Shown one piece after another: positions 36,393 through 44,059 of a DNA stretch of 64,000 nt; position 1 is the stretch's first letter, and each line of letters starts with the position of its first letter. The DNA is taken from the NCBI RefSeq assembly GCF_030160835.1, contig NZ_BSPC01000024.1, positions 124,001 through 188,000 on the forward strand, read 5' to 3'. This stretch comes from Labrys miyagiensis (lineage in GTDB: Bacteria > Pseudomonadota > Alphaproteobacteria > Rhizobiales > Labraceae). Below the pieces are notes generated by a model. It worked only from the letters and a program-made list of their open reading frames with translations, did no database searches and had not been told where the DNA came from. The position numbers and the translations under genes were made by a program.

Positions 36393-38405
36393 CTATGACG
36401 GTGTCCCGGGACCCCGCCCCGGGGCACCCGCCTTGCTGAACAGATGGCGGGCGGGCATCTGGAGGTGCAGGCTCAGCGCCGAGCGCACCAGGCTGAGATG
36501 CGAGAAGGCCTGCGGGAAATTGCCGGTCTGCTCGCCGCGCTCGGTGTCATATTCCTCGCTCAGCAGGCCGAGATCGTTGCGCAGCGCAAGCAGCCGCTCG
36601 ATCAGCGCATGGGCTTCCTTTTCGCGGCCCTGGCGCTGCCAGGCATCCACCAGCCAGAAGCTGCAGGCGAGAAACACGCCTTCGCCCGGCTGCAGCCCGT
36701 CGGCGCGGGTGCGCGTATGGTAGCGGCGGACGAAACCGTCCACCACCAGTTCCCGCTCGACCGCCGCGATGGTGCCGGCAACGCGCGGATCCTCGATCGG
36801 CAGGAAGCCGACTTCCGGGATCAGCAAAAGGCTGGCGTCGAGCTCCCGGCAGCCGAACGTCTGGGTGAAGCTGCCGATGCTCTTGTCGAAGCCAAGCTCG
36901 CAGACCAGGGCATGGATCTCGCCGCGAATGACGCGCCAGCGCTCGAGCGGCGCTTCGAAGCCATATTTTTCGGCATCGCGGATCGAGCGGTCGAAGGCGA
37001 CCCAGGCCATGATCTTGGAATGGGTGAAGTGACGGCGCGCGCCGCGGATTTCCCAGATGCCGTCATCCGGCGCCTGCCAGATGCCCTCCAGATGTTCGAC
37101 GGCGGCGCGCTGGATGTCCCAGGCGTCGGTGGAGGCATCGAGGCCGCCTTCGCGGGCCAGGTGCAGCGCGTCCACCAATTCGCCCCAGACGTCGAGCTGG
37201 AGCTGCACCGAGGCGGCGTTGCCGATGCGCACCGGCCGGGAGTCGCGATAGCCGGGCAGCCAGGGGATCTCAAGCTCGGTGAGGCGACGCTCGCCGGCAA
37301 GGCCATACATGATCTGCAGGTCTTCCGGGCTGCCCGCGACGGAGCGGTGCAGCCAGTTGCGCCAGGCCGAAGCCTCCTCTTGATAGCCGGCGGCCAACAG
37401 GGCCACCAGCGTGAGCGCGGCGTCCCGCAGCCAGCAGAAACGGTAGTCCCAGTTGCGCTCGCCCCCGATCAGCTCCGGCAGCGAGGTGGTGGGCGCGGCG
37501 ACCATGCCGCCCGTCTCGCTGAAGGTGAGGGCCTTCAGGGTGAGCAGCGAGCGCAGGAGCGCCGCGCCCTGGCGACCATCCACCCGGCAGCGCCCGGCCC
37601 AGTCGAGCCAGAACTTTTCGGTGTCGGCGAGGGCTTGCCCGGCATCGAGAGGGATCGGGGGCCGAAGGTGCGAGGGCCCGTAGCTCAGCACGAAGGGCAC
37701 ACGCTCGCCGGGCTCGACCATGAATTCCGCCACTGTGGCAAGGTGTTCGCCATGCAGCGGCATCGGCGAGCGCAGGACCACGAGGTTCGGACCGGCGATG
37801 GCGACGATGCCGCCCTTTTCGGGCAACTGGGTCACCCAGGGCACGGAAGAACCGTAGTCGAAGCGCAACAGCAGCTCCATACGGATGGAGGGCGTGCCTT
37901 TCAGCCCCTCGACGATGCGCACCAGCGAGGATCGATCTTCGCCGATCGGCATGAAGTCGGTGACCATAAAGGAGCCGCCCTCTGTCTCGAAGGTGGTCTC
38001 CAGGATCATGGTGTCGCCGCGATAGGAGCGGCCGACGCGGTAGGCCGGATCGGCGGGCGCGATCGTCCAGCGTCCATGCTCGGGCGTGCCCAGCAGGGCG
38101 GCGAGGCAAGCGGCACTGTCGAAACGAGGCCAGCAGAGCCAATCCACCGAGCCATTGCGCCCGACCAGGGCAGCCGTACGGCAATCCCCGATAAGGCCGT
38201 AATCCTCGATTCTCAGCGCGGCTCCATCACCGCGTGGCGACCTTTGCTGGTCGCGCCCCTCCGGAGCATGGCCCTGGCCTTGTCTCATCGACCGGCTCGG
38301 CGCCATGGCCGACGCGGAGTCTCCCAGGCGCGGGACATTGCCTTCATCACGGTGCACGGAGAAAGGCAAGATCTTCGGCTTTGAAGATGTGGGATGATCT
38401 TTCAC
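36393..38405 (-). CDS. Glycoside hydrolase family 15 (glucoamylase/trehalase-like)
   Basis: 670 residues if started at the GTG at 38405, which has GAAAG upstream; internal ATGs at 38306 and 38288 are possible because the domain proper begins at RIEDYGLIGDC near residue 65. An N-terminal beta-domain is followed by the (alpha/alpha)6 barrel with ERNWDYRFCWLRDA, HFTHSKIMAWVAFDRS and the catalytic ERGEQTGNFPQAFSHL. It hydrolyses alpha-glucosidic bonds; several bacterial members are trehalases, which fits the nearby trehalose genes. A 25-residue membrane peptide gene lies 15 nt upstream on the same strand. Confidence 0.9.
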   Translation of the reverse strand: MKDHPTSSKPKILPFSVHRDEGNVPRLGDSASAMAPSRSMRQGQGHAPEGRDQQRSPRGDGAALRIEDYGLIGDCRTAALVGRNGSVDWLCWPRFDSAACLAALLGTPEHGRWTIAPADPAYRVGRSYRGDTMILETTFETEGGSFMVTDFMPIGEDRSSLVRIVEGLKGTPSIRMELLLRFDYGSSVPWVTQLPEKGGIVAIAGPNLVVLRSPMPLHGEHLATVAEFMVEPGERVPFVLSYGPSHLRPPIPLDAGQALADTEKFWLDWAGRCRVDGRQGAALLRSLLTLKALTFSETGGMVAAPTTSLPELIGGERNWDYRFCWLRDAALTLVALLAAGYQEEASAWRNWLHRSVAGSPEDLQIMYGLAGERRLTELEIPWLPGYRDSRPVRIGNAASVQLQLDVWGELVDALHLAREGGLDASTDAWDIQRAAVEHLEGIWQAPDDGIWEIRGARRHFTHSKIMAWVAFDRSIRDAEKYGFEAPLERWRVIRGEIHALVCELGFDKSIGSFTQTFGCRELDASLLLIPEVGFLPIEDPRVAGTIAAVERELVVDGFVRRYHTRTRADGLQPGEGVFLACSFWLVDAWQRQGREKEAHALIERLLALRNDLGLLSEEYDTERGEQTGNFPQAFSHLSLVRSALSLHLQMPARHLFSKAGAPGRGPGTPS

Positions 38406-38420
38406 AGTTCTTTCGCAGGG

Positions 38421-38498
38421 TCAGTGCCAGAACAAATAAAGAAGAATGATCACTGGAATCGGCACACCAAGGAGCCAGAGCAAAACAGAACGTCCCAT
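38421..38498 (-). CDS. 25-residue hydrophobic membrane peptide
   Basis: ATG at 38498 with a strong GGAGG 7 nt upstream; it encodes MGRSVLLWLLGVPIPVIILL followed by YLFWH and a stop. It is a single membrane helix with a VPIP kink, a basic N-terminus and an aromatic end. Tiny proteins of this pattern occur in Alphaproteobacteria, usually unannotated. It sits just upstream of the GH15 gene and downstream of a near-consensus EcfG promoter (38558-38582). Function unknown; membrane stress or partner modulation is only a guess. Confidence 0.7.
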   Translation of the reverse strand: MGRSVLLWLLGVPIPVIILLYLFWH

Positions 38499-38557
38499 GA
38501 TAGTTCCTCCCTACTCTCGGGGTTGGTTGTTCGACATGGTCATCGAGTTGTCATCTC

Positions 38558-38582
38558 AACACATGAGCCCCGCCAAGGTTCC
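38558..38582 (-). promoter_or_regulatory. Candidate EcfG promoter for the small peptide and GH15
   Basis: Minus strand GGAAC, 16 nt, TGTT: one mismatch in the -10. It lies 60 nt upstream of the 25-residue peptide gene. Confidence 0.5.
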
Positions 38583-38664
38583 GCTGCCTTTGTGTGTTCA
38601 ATTAAGGTTGGAAAATGCAAAGCCGGGGGTGTACGCTGCAGTGCAGCAAACTGTTGCAGCGCCT

Positions 38665-38689
38665 GGAACCATTCGGAGAGCGCAGCATT
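38665..38689 (+). promoter_or_regulatory. Candidate EcfG promoter for glgX
   Basis: GGAAC, 16 nt, CATT: one mismatch. It ends 33 nt before the glgX ATG. Confidence 0.45.
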
Positions 38690-38721
38690 TGAGTCGGTAC
38701 CCCCGCATGAAGGACCGCCGC

Positions 38722-40839
38722 ATGACCTATCTGAGCAGGACGAGAATCCGTGAAGGCCACCCCTATCCGCGCGGGGCGACATGGGACGGGTCAGGCACGA
38801 ATTTCGCGCTGTTTTCGGCCAATGCCACCAAGGTCGAGGTCTGCCTGTTCGATTCCAGCGGCGAGCATGAGGTCGAGCGCATCGAACTGCCTGAATTCAC
38901 CGACGAGATCTGGCACGGCTATCTGCCTGATGTCAGCCCCGGCATGCTCTATGGCTACCGTGTGCACGGGCCCTATGAGCCGCAGGCCGGCCATCGCTTC
39001 AATCCCCACAAGCTTCTGCTCGACCCCTATGCCCGCTCGCTGTTCGGCACGCTGAAATGGGACCCGGCCGTATTCGGCTACACGCTGGGCAAGGGGGATC
39101 TCTCCTTCGACAAGCGTGACAGCGCACGCTTCGTGCCCAAATGCATGGTGGTGGACTCGCGCTTCGACTGGCCGGGCAACCGTTCGCTGGTGCCCTGGGA
39201 CCAGACCATCATCTACGAAACGCATGTGAAGGGCTTCACCAAGCGCCATCCCGACATCGCCGAACGCCTGCAGGGCACCTATGCCGGTCTCGCCTCGATC
39301 CAGTCGCTCGAGCATATAAGGGCGCTCGGCGTGACCACGGTCGAGCTCCTGCCCGTCCACACCTTCGTGGATGACGACTATCTGCTCAACCGCGGCCTCA
39401 GGAATTACTGGGGCTACAATTCCATCGGCTTTTTCGCGCCCGATCCACGCTATGCCGCGGATCCGACCAATGTGCTGGCCGAGTTCAAGCAGATGGTGGC
39501 GCGCTTCCACGATGCCGGGCTCGAGGTCATTCTCGACGTCGTCTACAACCACACGGCCGAGGGCAACGAGCTGGGCCCGACGCTATCCTTCAAGGGCATC
39601 GACAATGCGTCCTTCTACCGGCTGATGCCGGAGCAGAAGCGCTACTACATCAACGACACCGGCACCGGGAACACCGTCAATCTCAGCCATCCGCGTGTCA
39701 TCCAGATGGTAACCGACAGCCTGCGCTACTGGGTGAACGAGATGCATGTCGACGGCTTCCGCTTCGATCTCGGCACCATCCTGGCGCGCGAGCTGGACGG
39801 CTTCAGTCCCGACAGCGGCTTCCTCAAGGCGGTGGGCCAGGATCCGGTGCTGGAGAACGTCAAGCTGATTGCCGAGCCCTGGGACGTCGGCCCCGGCGGC
39901 TATCAGGTCGGCGGTTTCACGCCGGGCTGGGCCGAATGGAACGACATCTATCGCGACACCGCGCGCGACTTCTGGCGCGGCGAGGCCCGGCCGGCTGCCC
40001 TGGCGCCGCGGCTGTGCGGCTCGCCCGACACGTTCGATCATCGCGGCCGCAAGCCCTGGTCCTCGGTGAACTTCCTCACCGCCCATGACGGCTTCACCCT
40101 ACGCGATCTCGTCTCCTACAATGATCGCCACAATGAGGCCAATGGCGAGGACAACCGCGACGGCAGTTCCGACAACCGCTCCTGGAATTGCGGCGCCGAG
40201 GGGCCGACCGATGATGCCGGCATCAATGCGCTGCGCGAACGCCAGCAGCGCAACATGCTGGCCTTGCTGCTGCTCTCCCAGGGCACGCCGATGATCCTGG
40301 CCGGCGACGAGTTCGGGCGCACCCAGCAGGGCAACAACAATGCCTATTGCCAGGACAGCGAGATCAGCTGGGTGGATTGGGAGGTCGCCGCGCAGAACCG
40401 AGGCCTCGTCGATTTCGTGCACCGCCTCACCCAGTTGCGCCGGAAATACCCGATCCTACGCCGTTCGCGCTTCCTCATCGGCGAACGCACCAACGAAGCC
40501 ATCGACGTGCGCGAGGTGACCTGGATCCATCACAGCGGCGAGGAGATGATGCAGGCCAATTGGGATGACCCGGACGAGCTTTCCTGCTTCGGCATGATCC
40601 TGGACGGCCGCGCCCAGGCGAGCGGCATCCGCAAGCGCGGCTCCGACGCCACCTTACTCATATTGCTCAATGCCCATCACGATCCCGTGCCGTTCAAGCT
40701 GCCGCCCTGCTATGATGGCTCGGCCTGGAAGCGGCTGATCGCCACCGACGATCCGGGCCTGCCGGAAGCGGATATCGGTATCGGTGAGAACTACGATCTG
40801 CAGGGCCGTTCCCTGGTCTTGTTCGAACGGGTGGACTGA
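38722..40839 (+). CDS. glgX: Glycogen debranching enzyme GlgX/TreX type
   Basis: 705 residues. An N-terminal CBM48-like domain (GATWDGSGTNFALFSANATK) precedes a GH13 barrel with VDGFRFDLG (nucleophile), LIAEPWDVGPGGYQVG (acid) and FLTAHDGFTLRDL. It removes alpha-1,6 branches from glycogen to give linear maltodextrins, the substrate of TreY. ATG 38722 is preceded by AAGGA at 7 nt; longer in-frame starts would enter the promoter. It diverges from the small peptide/GH15 pair. Confidence 0.95.
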   Translation: MTYLSRTRIREGHPYPRGATWDGSGTNFALFSANATKVEVCLFDSSGEHEVERIELPEFTDEIWHGYLPDVSPGMLYGYRVHGPYEPQAGHRFNPHKLLLDPYARSLFGTLKWDPAVFGYTLGKGDLSFDKRDSARFVPKCMVVDSRFDWPGNRSLVPWDQTIIYETHVKGFTKRHPDIAERLQGTYAGLASIQSLEHIRALGVTTVELLPVHTFVDDDYLLNRGLRNYWGYNSIGFFAPDPRYAADPTNVLAEFKQMVARFHDAGLEVILDVVYNHTAEGNELGPTLSFKGIDNASFYRLMPEQKRYYINDTGTGNTVNLSHPRVIQMVTDSLRYWVNEMHVDGFRFDLGTILARELDGFSPDSGFLKAVGQDPVLENVKLIAEPWDVGPGGYQVGGFTPGWAEWNDIYRDTARDFWRGEARPAALAPRLCGSPDTFDHRGRKPWSSVNFLTAHDGFTLRDLVSYNDRHNEANGEDNRDGSSDNRSWNCGAEGPTDDAGINALRERQQRNMLALLLLSQGTPMILAGDEFGRTQQGNNNAYCQDSEISWVDWEVAAQNRGLVDFVHRLTQLRRKYPILRRSRFLIGERTNEAIDVREVTWIHHSGEEMMQANWDDPDELSCFGMILDGRAQASGIRKRGSDATLLILLNAHHDPVPFKLPPCYDGSAWKRLIATDDPGLPEADIGIGENYDLQGRSLVLFERVD

Positions 40840-40999
40840 GCCTGTCTTTTTTGACGGCGAGACAGCAAGGGTGTGCCCGTCCTAGAATGGCGCCGTTAAG
40901 TCGCGATTTCTTCTGCATAATCGGCGCGGCCAGGTTCGTGCTAGCGGATCGCGAATATCCGTTTCTCGAGGTTCGCAACAAAGGGGCAAGCGTTATTTT

Positions 41000-41025
41000 T
41001 GAACAAAGCAATCATTTTGTGCGTT
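41000..41025 (+). promoter_or_regulatory. Candidate EcfG promoter for response regulator 1
   Basis: TGAAC, 17 nt, CGTT: one mismatch in the -35 with the alternative 17-nt spacer. It ends 36 nt before the start codon. Confidence 0.5.
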
Positions 41026-41061
41026 TTGCATCTGTCATCCACCAAGAATGAGGTTTGATTC

Positions 41062-41457
41062 ATGGCGGACAACGATAGAAAGACAATTCTTGTCATCGAG
41101 GATGAGCATATGGTTCAGATGCTTGTCGTCGACATCCTCAATGATCTTGGTTATTCTACGCTAGAGGCCAAGGATGCCAATACTGCGCTGCCAATATTAC
41201 AAGGCGAGCAGACGATCGACCTGATGGTTACGGATATCGGATTGCCGGGGATGAGCGGATGGGATCTTGCTCGTCTGGCCCGCGACGCTCGCCCCGCCCT
41301 CAAGATCCTGTTTCTCACCGGCTATGAAAACGAGCAGTCCCCTGAGCTCGATCGAGATGGCTCGCACGAAGTGATGGCGAAGCCGTTCGATATGGGCACG
41401 TTCGAGGCGAAGATCATCGCCATGATGGCCCAGCCGCTCGAAAAAGGCACCGTGTAG
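41062..41457 (+). CDS. Single-domain response regulator 1
   Basis: 131 residues: one receiver domain and no output. Acidic pocket VIEDE, phospho-acceptor Asp in LMVTDIGLPGMSGWD, FLTGYENEQ switch threonine and MAKPFDM lysine. Such stand-alone receivers (SdrG, MrrA and similar) act as phosphate relays or sinks in the alphaproteobacterial stress response. GAGG lies 8 nt before the ATG. Confidence 0.9.
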   Translation: MADNDRKTILVIEDEHMVQMLVVDILNDLGYSTLEAKDANTALPILQGEQTIDLMVTDIGLPGMSGWDLARLARDARPALKILFLTGYENEQSPELDRDGSHEVMAKPFDMGTFEAKIIAMMAQPLEKGTV

Positions 41458-41598
41458 CCACAGCCCGTTCTGCCGACGGAAGATCTTCGAGAGCCCTGCG
41501 TTCCCGAAGGTCCTCCTCGGTCCGGCGTATTGAAAGGTCCAGCAAGAACAAGACTTTGTCCGTCTGGATGGCAGGTTCGTCAAATGCTCCTTCCGCGG

Positions 41599-41623
41599 GG
41601 AACAAAAGGCAGTGTGGGGCGTT
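41599..41623 (+). promoter_or_regulatory. sigmaEcfG-type promoter for response regulator 2
   Basis: GGAAC, 16 nt, CGTT: perfect consensus. It leaves a leader of about 120 nt to the preferred start, or about 65 nt to an alternative GTG at 41691. Confidence 0.75.
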
Positions 41624-41747
41624 CGGGCAAGAGGAGTTGCCGACCCCAATATGGCGTCGGCTGAGTCTGGACGAGTGAGAGGATGTTGCCGTGAAAGCGC
41701 CGAGCTTCGCAGAGCCCACCGAACGCAGCTATGAAAGGGTTATTTCG

Positions 41748-42125
41748 ATGGACGCGCAAGCTGAGCCTAAAGTCGTCCTTGTCGATGACGACAATGATGT
41801 CAGGGCTATCACAGCGGATATTCTCGAAGAAGCCGGCTTTGACGTGCTGCAGGCGGCCCGGGCCGAAGCGGCCCTCGATATTCTCGCCACCAACCGGGAT
41901 GTAAAGGTGCTCATTACCGATGTGCGCATGCCCGGCCCGATGAACGGCTATGACCTGGCGCTGAAGGCACGCGAACGCTGGCCGAGTCTAGAGATCATGT
42001 TCGTCTCCGGCTTCGGCCTGCCCGAGAGGCACCAGCTCTATTTCGACTGCCTGTTGGTGAGCAAGCCCTTCGATCCCGATTACCTGGTGAGCCAGGTGCG
42101 CGGGCTTGCCGAACGAGCGGCCTGA
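41748..42125 (+). CDS. Single-domain response regulator 2
   Basis: 125 residues, receiver only: VLVDDDNDVR, LITDVRMPGPMNGYD phospho-site, FVSGFGLPERHQ and SKPFDPDY. The start ATG 41748 follows AAAGGG; GTG 41691 (AGAGGA upstream) would add 19 residues. Its perfect EcfG promoter suggests feedback onto the stress phosphorelay. It converges with phyR through a strong terminator. Confidence 0.9.
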   Translation: MDAQAEPKVVLVDDDNDVRAITADILEEAGFDVLQAARAEAALDILATNRDVKVLITDVRMPGPMNGYDLALKARERWPSLEIMFVSGFGLPERHQLYFDCLLVSKPFDPDYLVSQVRGLAERAA

Positions 42126-42151
42126 GCGAGACTGTGTGGTTTACCAAACGA

Positions 42152-42192
42152 AAGGGCAGGATCCCCGGATTGGGATCCTGCCCTTCTTCTTT
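42152..42192 (+). terminator. Terminator after response regulator 2
   Basis: Perfect 14-bp stem aagggcaggatccc / complement with a 6-nt loop, followed by a pyrimidine-rich cttcttttcc tail. Confidence 0.85.
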
Positions 42193-42209
42193 TCCTTGGT
42201 TGCGCTTCC

Positions 42210-42300
42210 TAGAGCAAAGCGCGCTTAGGCGTAAACGCGCTTTGCTCTCACTCTTTATCTCGACGCGTCTTTGCGATTCCGTCAAATCGCAAAACACTTT
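42210..42300 (+). repeat. Two-hairpin dispersed repeat, copy 2 (best conserved)
   Basis: First hairpin: agagcaaagcgc and its exact complement enclosing 14 nt. Centre cgacgcgtctttgcg. Second hairpin: ttgcgatt, 6 nt, aatcgcaa. It lies between the terminator and the phyR stop codon. Confidence 0.85.
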
Positions 42301-42306
42301 GAAAAG

Positions 42307-43101
42307 TCAGGCTGCTTTGCGCTTGGCGCGCTTGTTGAAGAACAGGGCCTGGCTGATGGTCGCCTTCACGGCCTCGGGCCGGAAGGGCTTGGTAATGAGG
42401 AAGGTGGGCTCGGGCTGCTGGCCGGTCAACAGCCTTTCAGGATAGGCGGTGATGAAAATCACCGGCAGATCGACCGTCGTCAAGATATCATTCACGGCAT
42501 TGAGACCCGAACTGCCGTCGGCGAGCTGGATATCGGCCAGCACCAGGCCGGGACTGTGGGCAGCGACCAACGCCAGCGCTTCCTTGTGGGTGCGCGCCAC
42601 GCCAGCAACGGAATGGCCGAGCTCCTCGACGATCGACTGGAGGTCGAGCGCGATGATCGGCTCGTCCTCGATGATCAGCACATCGGTGGCGATCTGCTGG
42701 GCGATGTCATGGGTTGCTTCTGCAACCAGCGAAGCCACTTCCGCTTCGTCGACGCGCATGATCGTGGCGGCCTCGTCGGCGGAGAACCCCTCCATGGTGG
42801 TGAGCAGGAAGGCCAGCCGTGAGCGTGGCGCAAGGCGCTCGAGGCGCTGCTCAGGGCTATCGTCCTCGACTGTCGAGGTAACGGCTTCCATGTTCACGGC
42901 CATGGACGACCACAATCTCAGGAAGACCTGGTAGAGGGCGAGCCTTGCCGGGATATCCCGCGGAAAGGAGGCGGGGTCTTCCACCAGGGCTTCGAGCGTA
43001 CCGATCACATAGGCGTCGCCGCTCGCCTGGGTCCCGCTCAGGGCACGGGAGAACCGCCGTAGATAAGGCAGTTGAGGCGCTATTTCAGCTGCGATCGACA
43101 T
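42307..43101 (-). CDS. phyR: PhyR, anti-anti-sigma response regulator of the general stress response
   Basis: 264 residues. The N-terminal ~130 residues mimic a sigma factor (sigma2-like MSIAAEIAPQLPYLRRFSRALSG; sigma4-like RSRLAFLLTTMEGFSADEAA). The C-terminal receiver has VLIIEDEPIIALD, phospho-Asp in LVLADIQLADGSSG, FITAYPERL and ITKPFRPE. When phosphorylated it opens and captures NepR, freeing EcfG. TAAGGAG lies 8 nt before the ATG. It is transcribed divergently from nepR-ecfG. Confidence 0.97.
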   Translation of the reverse strand: MSIAAEIAPQLPYLRRFSRALSGTQASGDAYVIGTLEALVEDPASFPRDIPARLALYQVFLRLWSSMAVNMEAVTSTVEDDSPEQRLERLAPRSRLAFLLTTMEGFSADEAATIMRVDEAEVASLVAEATHDIAQQIATDVLIIEDEPIIALDLQSIVEELGHSVAGVARTHKEALALVAAHSPGLVLADIQLADGSSGLNAVNDILTTVDLPVIFITAYPERLLTGQQPEPTFLITKPFRPEAVKATISQALFFNKRAKRKAA

Positions 43102-43179
43102 GAATTTGGCTCCTTAGCATAGTAAGAAACGAGCACGCAAAAAGCCGATCTGACAATCTATTTATTTTTTCAAAGCAGT

Positions 43180-43204
43180 GGAACGATTCTATGTCCGCTG
43201 CGTT
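43180..43204 (+). promoter_or_regulatory. sigmaEcfG autoregulatory promoter of nepR-ecfG
   Basis: GGAAC, 16 nt, CGTTTC: perfect. EcfG operons are classically self-activated from such a site. It ends 92 nt before the nepR ATG. Confidence 0.85.
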
Positions 43205-43296
43205 TCGAGAGGTGGCATTGCAGGGTCTCGTGAAGCGGGAACAGTAACGCCGGACGTTTATCTAGCGTGGCCCAGGGCCGCTTCACAGGGGTTGCG

Positions 43297-43512
43297 ATGT
43301 CCAAGACGAAAGAGCCGGCCGAGGATTCGACGGATGTGGTCGTAGCCCCCGAGCTTGATCCGCAGATCCAAGAGTTTGTTGCACGCTCCCTGCAAGCGCA
43401 TTACGAGTCGATTGTTCGGGCTCCCGTTCCAGACAGGTTTCTGATGCTCCTCGCCCAGCTCGAGGATCAGGAGAGGAAAGCTGCGGAGGACAAGAGCGAT
43501 GAGCGGCGATAG
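43297..43512 (+). CDS. nepR: NepR anti-sigma factor
   Basis: 71 residues, the usual size. The two-helix NepR core is LDPQIQEFVARSLQAHYESI followed by PVPDRFLMLLAQLEDQE. It binds EcfG in the unstressed cell and swaps to phospho-PhyR on stress. The ATG at 43297 (AGGGG upstream) is preferred to 43267. It overlaps ecfG by 14 nt. Confidence 0.95.
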   Translation: MSKTKEPAEDSTDVVVAPELDPQIQEFVARSLQAHYESIVRAPVPDRFLMLLAQLEDQERKAAEDKSDERR

Positions 43513-44059
43513 CTTCAAGGACGGGCTGATCGCGCACATCCCGAGCCTGCGAGCCTTCGCCGCTTCGCTCTCTGGATCGATTACCCTGGCCGATGACCTC
43601 GTGCAGGACACGCTCCTGAAGGCGTGGGCCAATGCCGACAAGTTCGAACCCGGCACCAATATGCGGGCTTGGCTTTTCACTATCCTGCGCAACATCTACT
43701 ATTCGCTCTATCGCAAGCGTTCGCGCGAGGTGCAGGACAGCGAGGGCACCTATGCCCAGCGCCTGGCGGTGCATGGCAACCAGGAAGGGCACCTGGAGAT
43801 TGCCGATTTCCAGGCCGCCCTGGCCCAATTGCCTGAGGAGCAGCGCGAGGCGCTGATCATGGTCGGCGCCACCGGCATCTCCTACGAGGAGGCGGCGGAG
43901 ATCTGCGGCGTGGCGCTCGGCACGATCAAGAGCCGCGTCAACCGCGCCCGCACTAGGCTTGCCGAGATGCTCTCGACCAGCGGTGTCGAGGAGACCGGCC
44001 CCGATGCCAAGATGCTGGCGGCCTTGCGGGTGTCCGGCAGCGAGTCTTCCCTGCCGTGA
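43499..44059 (+). CDS. ecfG: EcfG, general stress ECF sigma factor
   Basis: 186 residues: sigma2 (HIPSLRAFAASLSGSITLAD then DLVQDTLLKAW, RAWLFTILRN) and sigma4 (LPEEQREALIMVGATGISYE then EAAEICGVALGTIKSRVNRA). It directs RNA polymerase to GGAAC-N16/17-CGTT promoters such as those listed here. It overlaps nepR and the following kinase gene (GTGA overlap). Confidence 0.97.
   Translation: MSGDSFKDGLIAHIPSLRAFAASLSGSITLADDLVQDTLLKAWANADKFEPGTNMRAWLFTILRNIYYSLYRKRSREVQDSEGTYAQRLAVHGNQEGHLEIADFQAALAQLPEEQREALIMVGATGISYEEAAEICGVALGTIKSRVNRARTRLAEMLSTSGVEETGPDAKMLAALRVSGSESSLP

Noticed and set aside
36444-38384. A 646-codon plus-strand open frame opposite GH15
   Set aside because: Antisense shadow in high-GC DNA; GH15 motifs on the minus strand are unambiguous.
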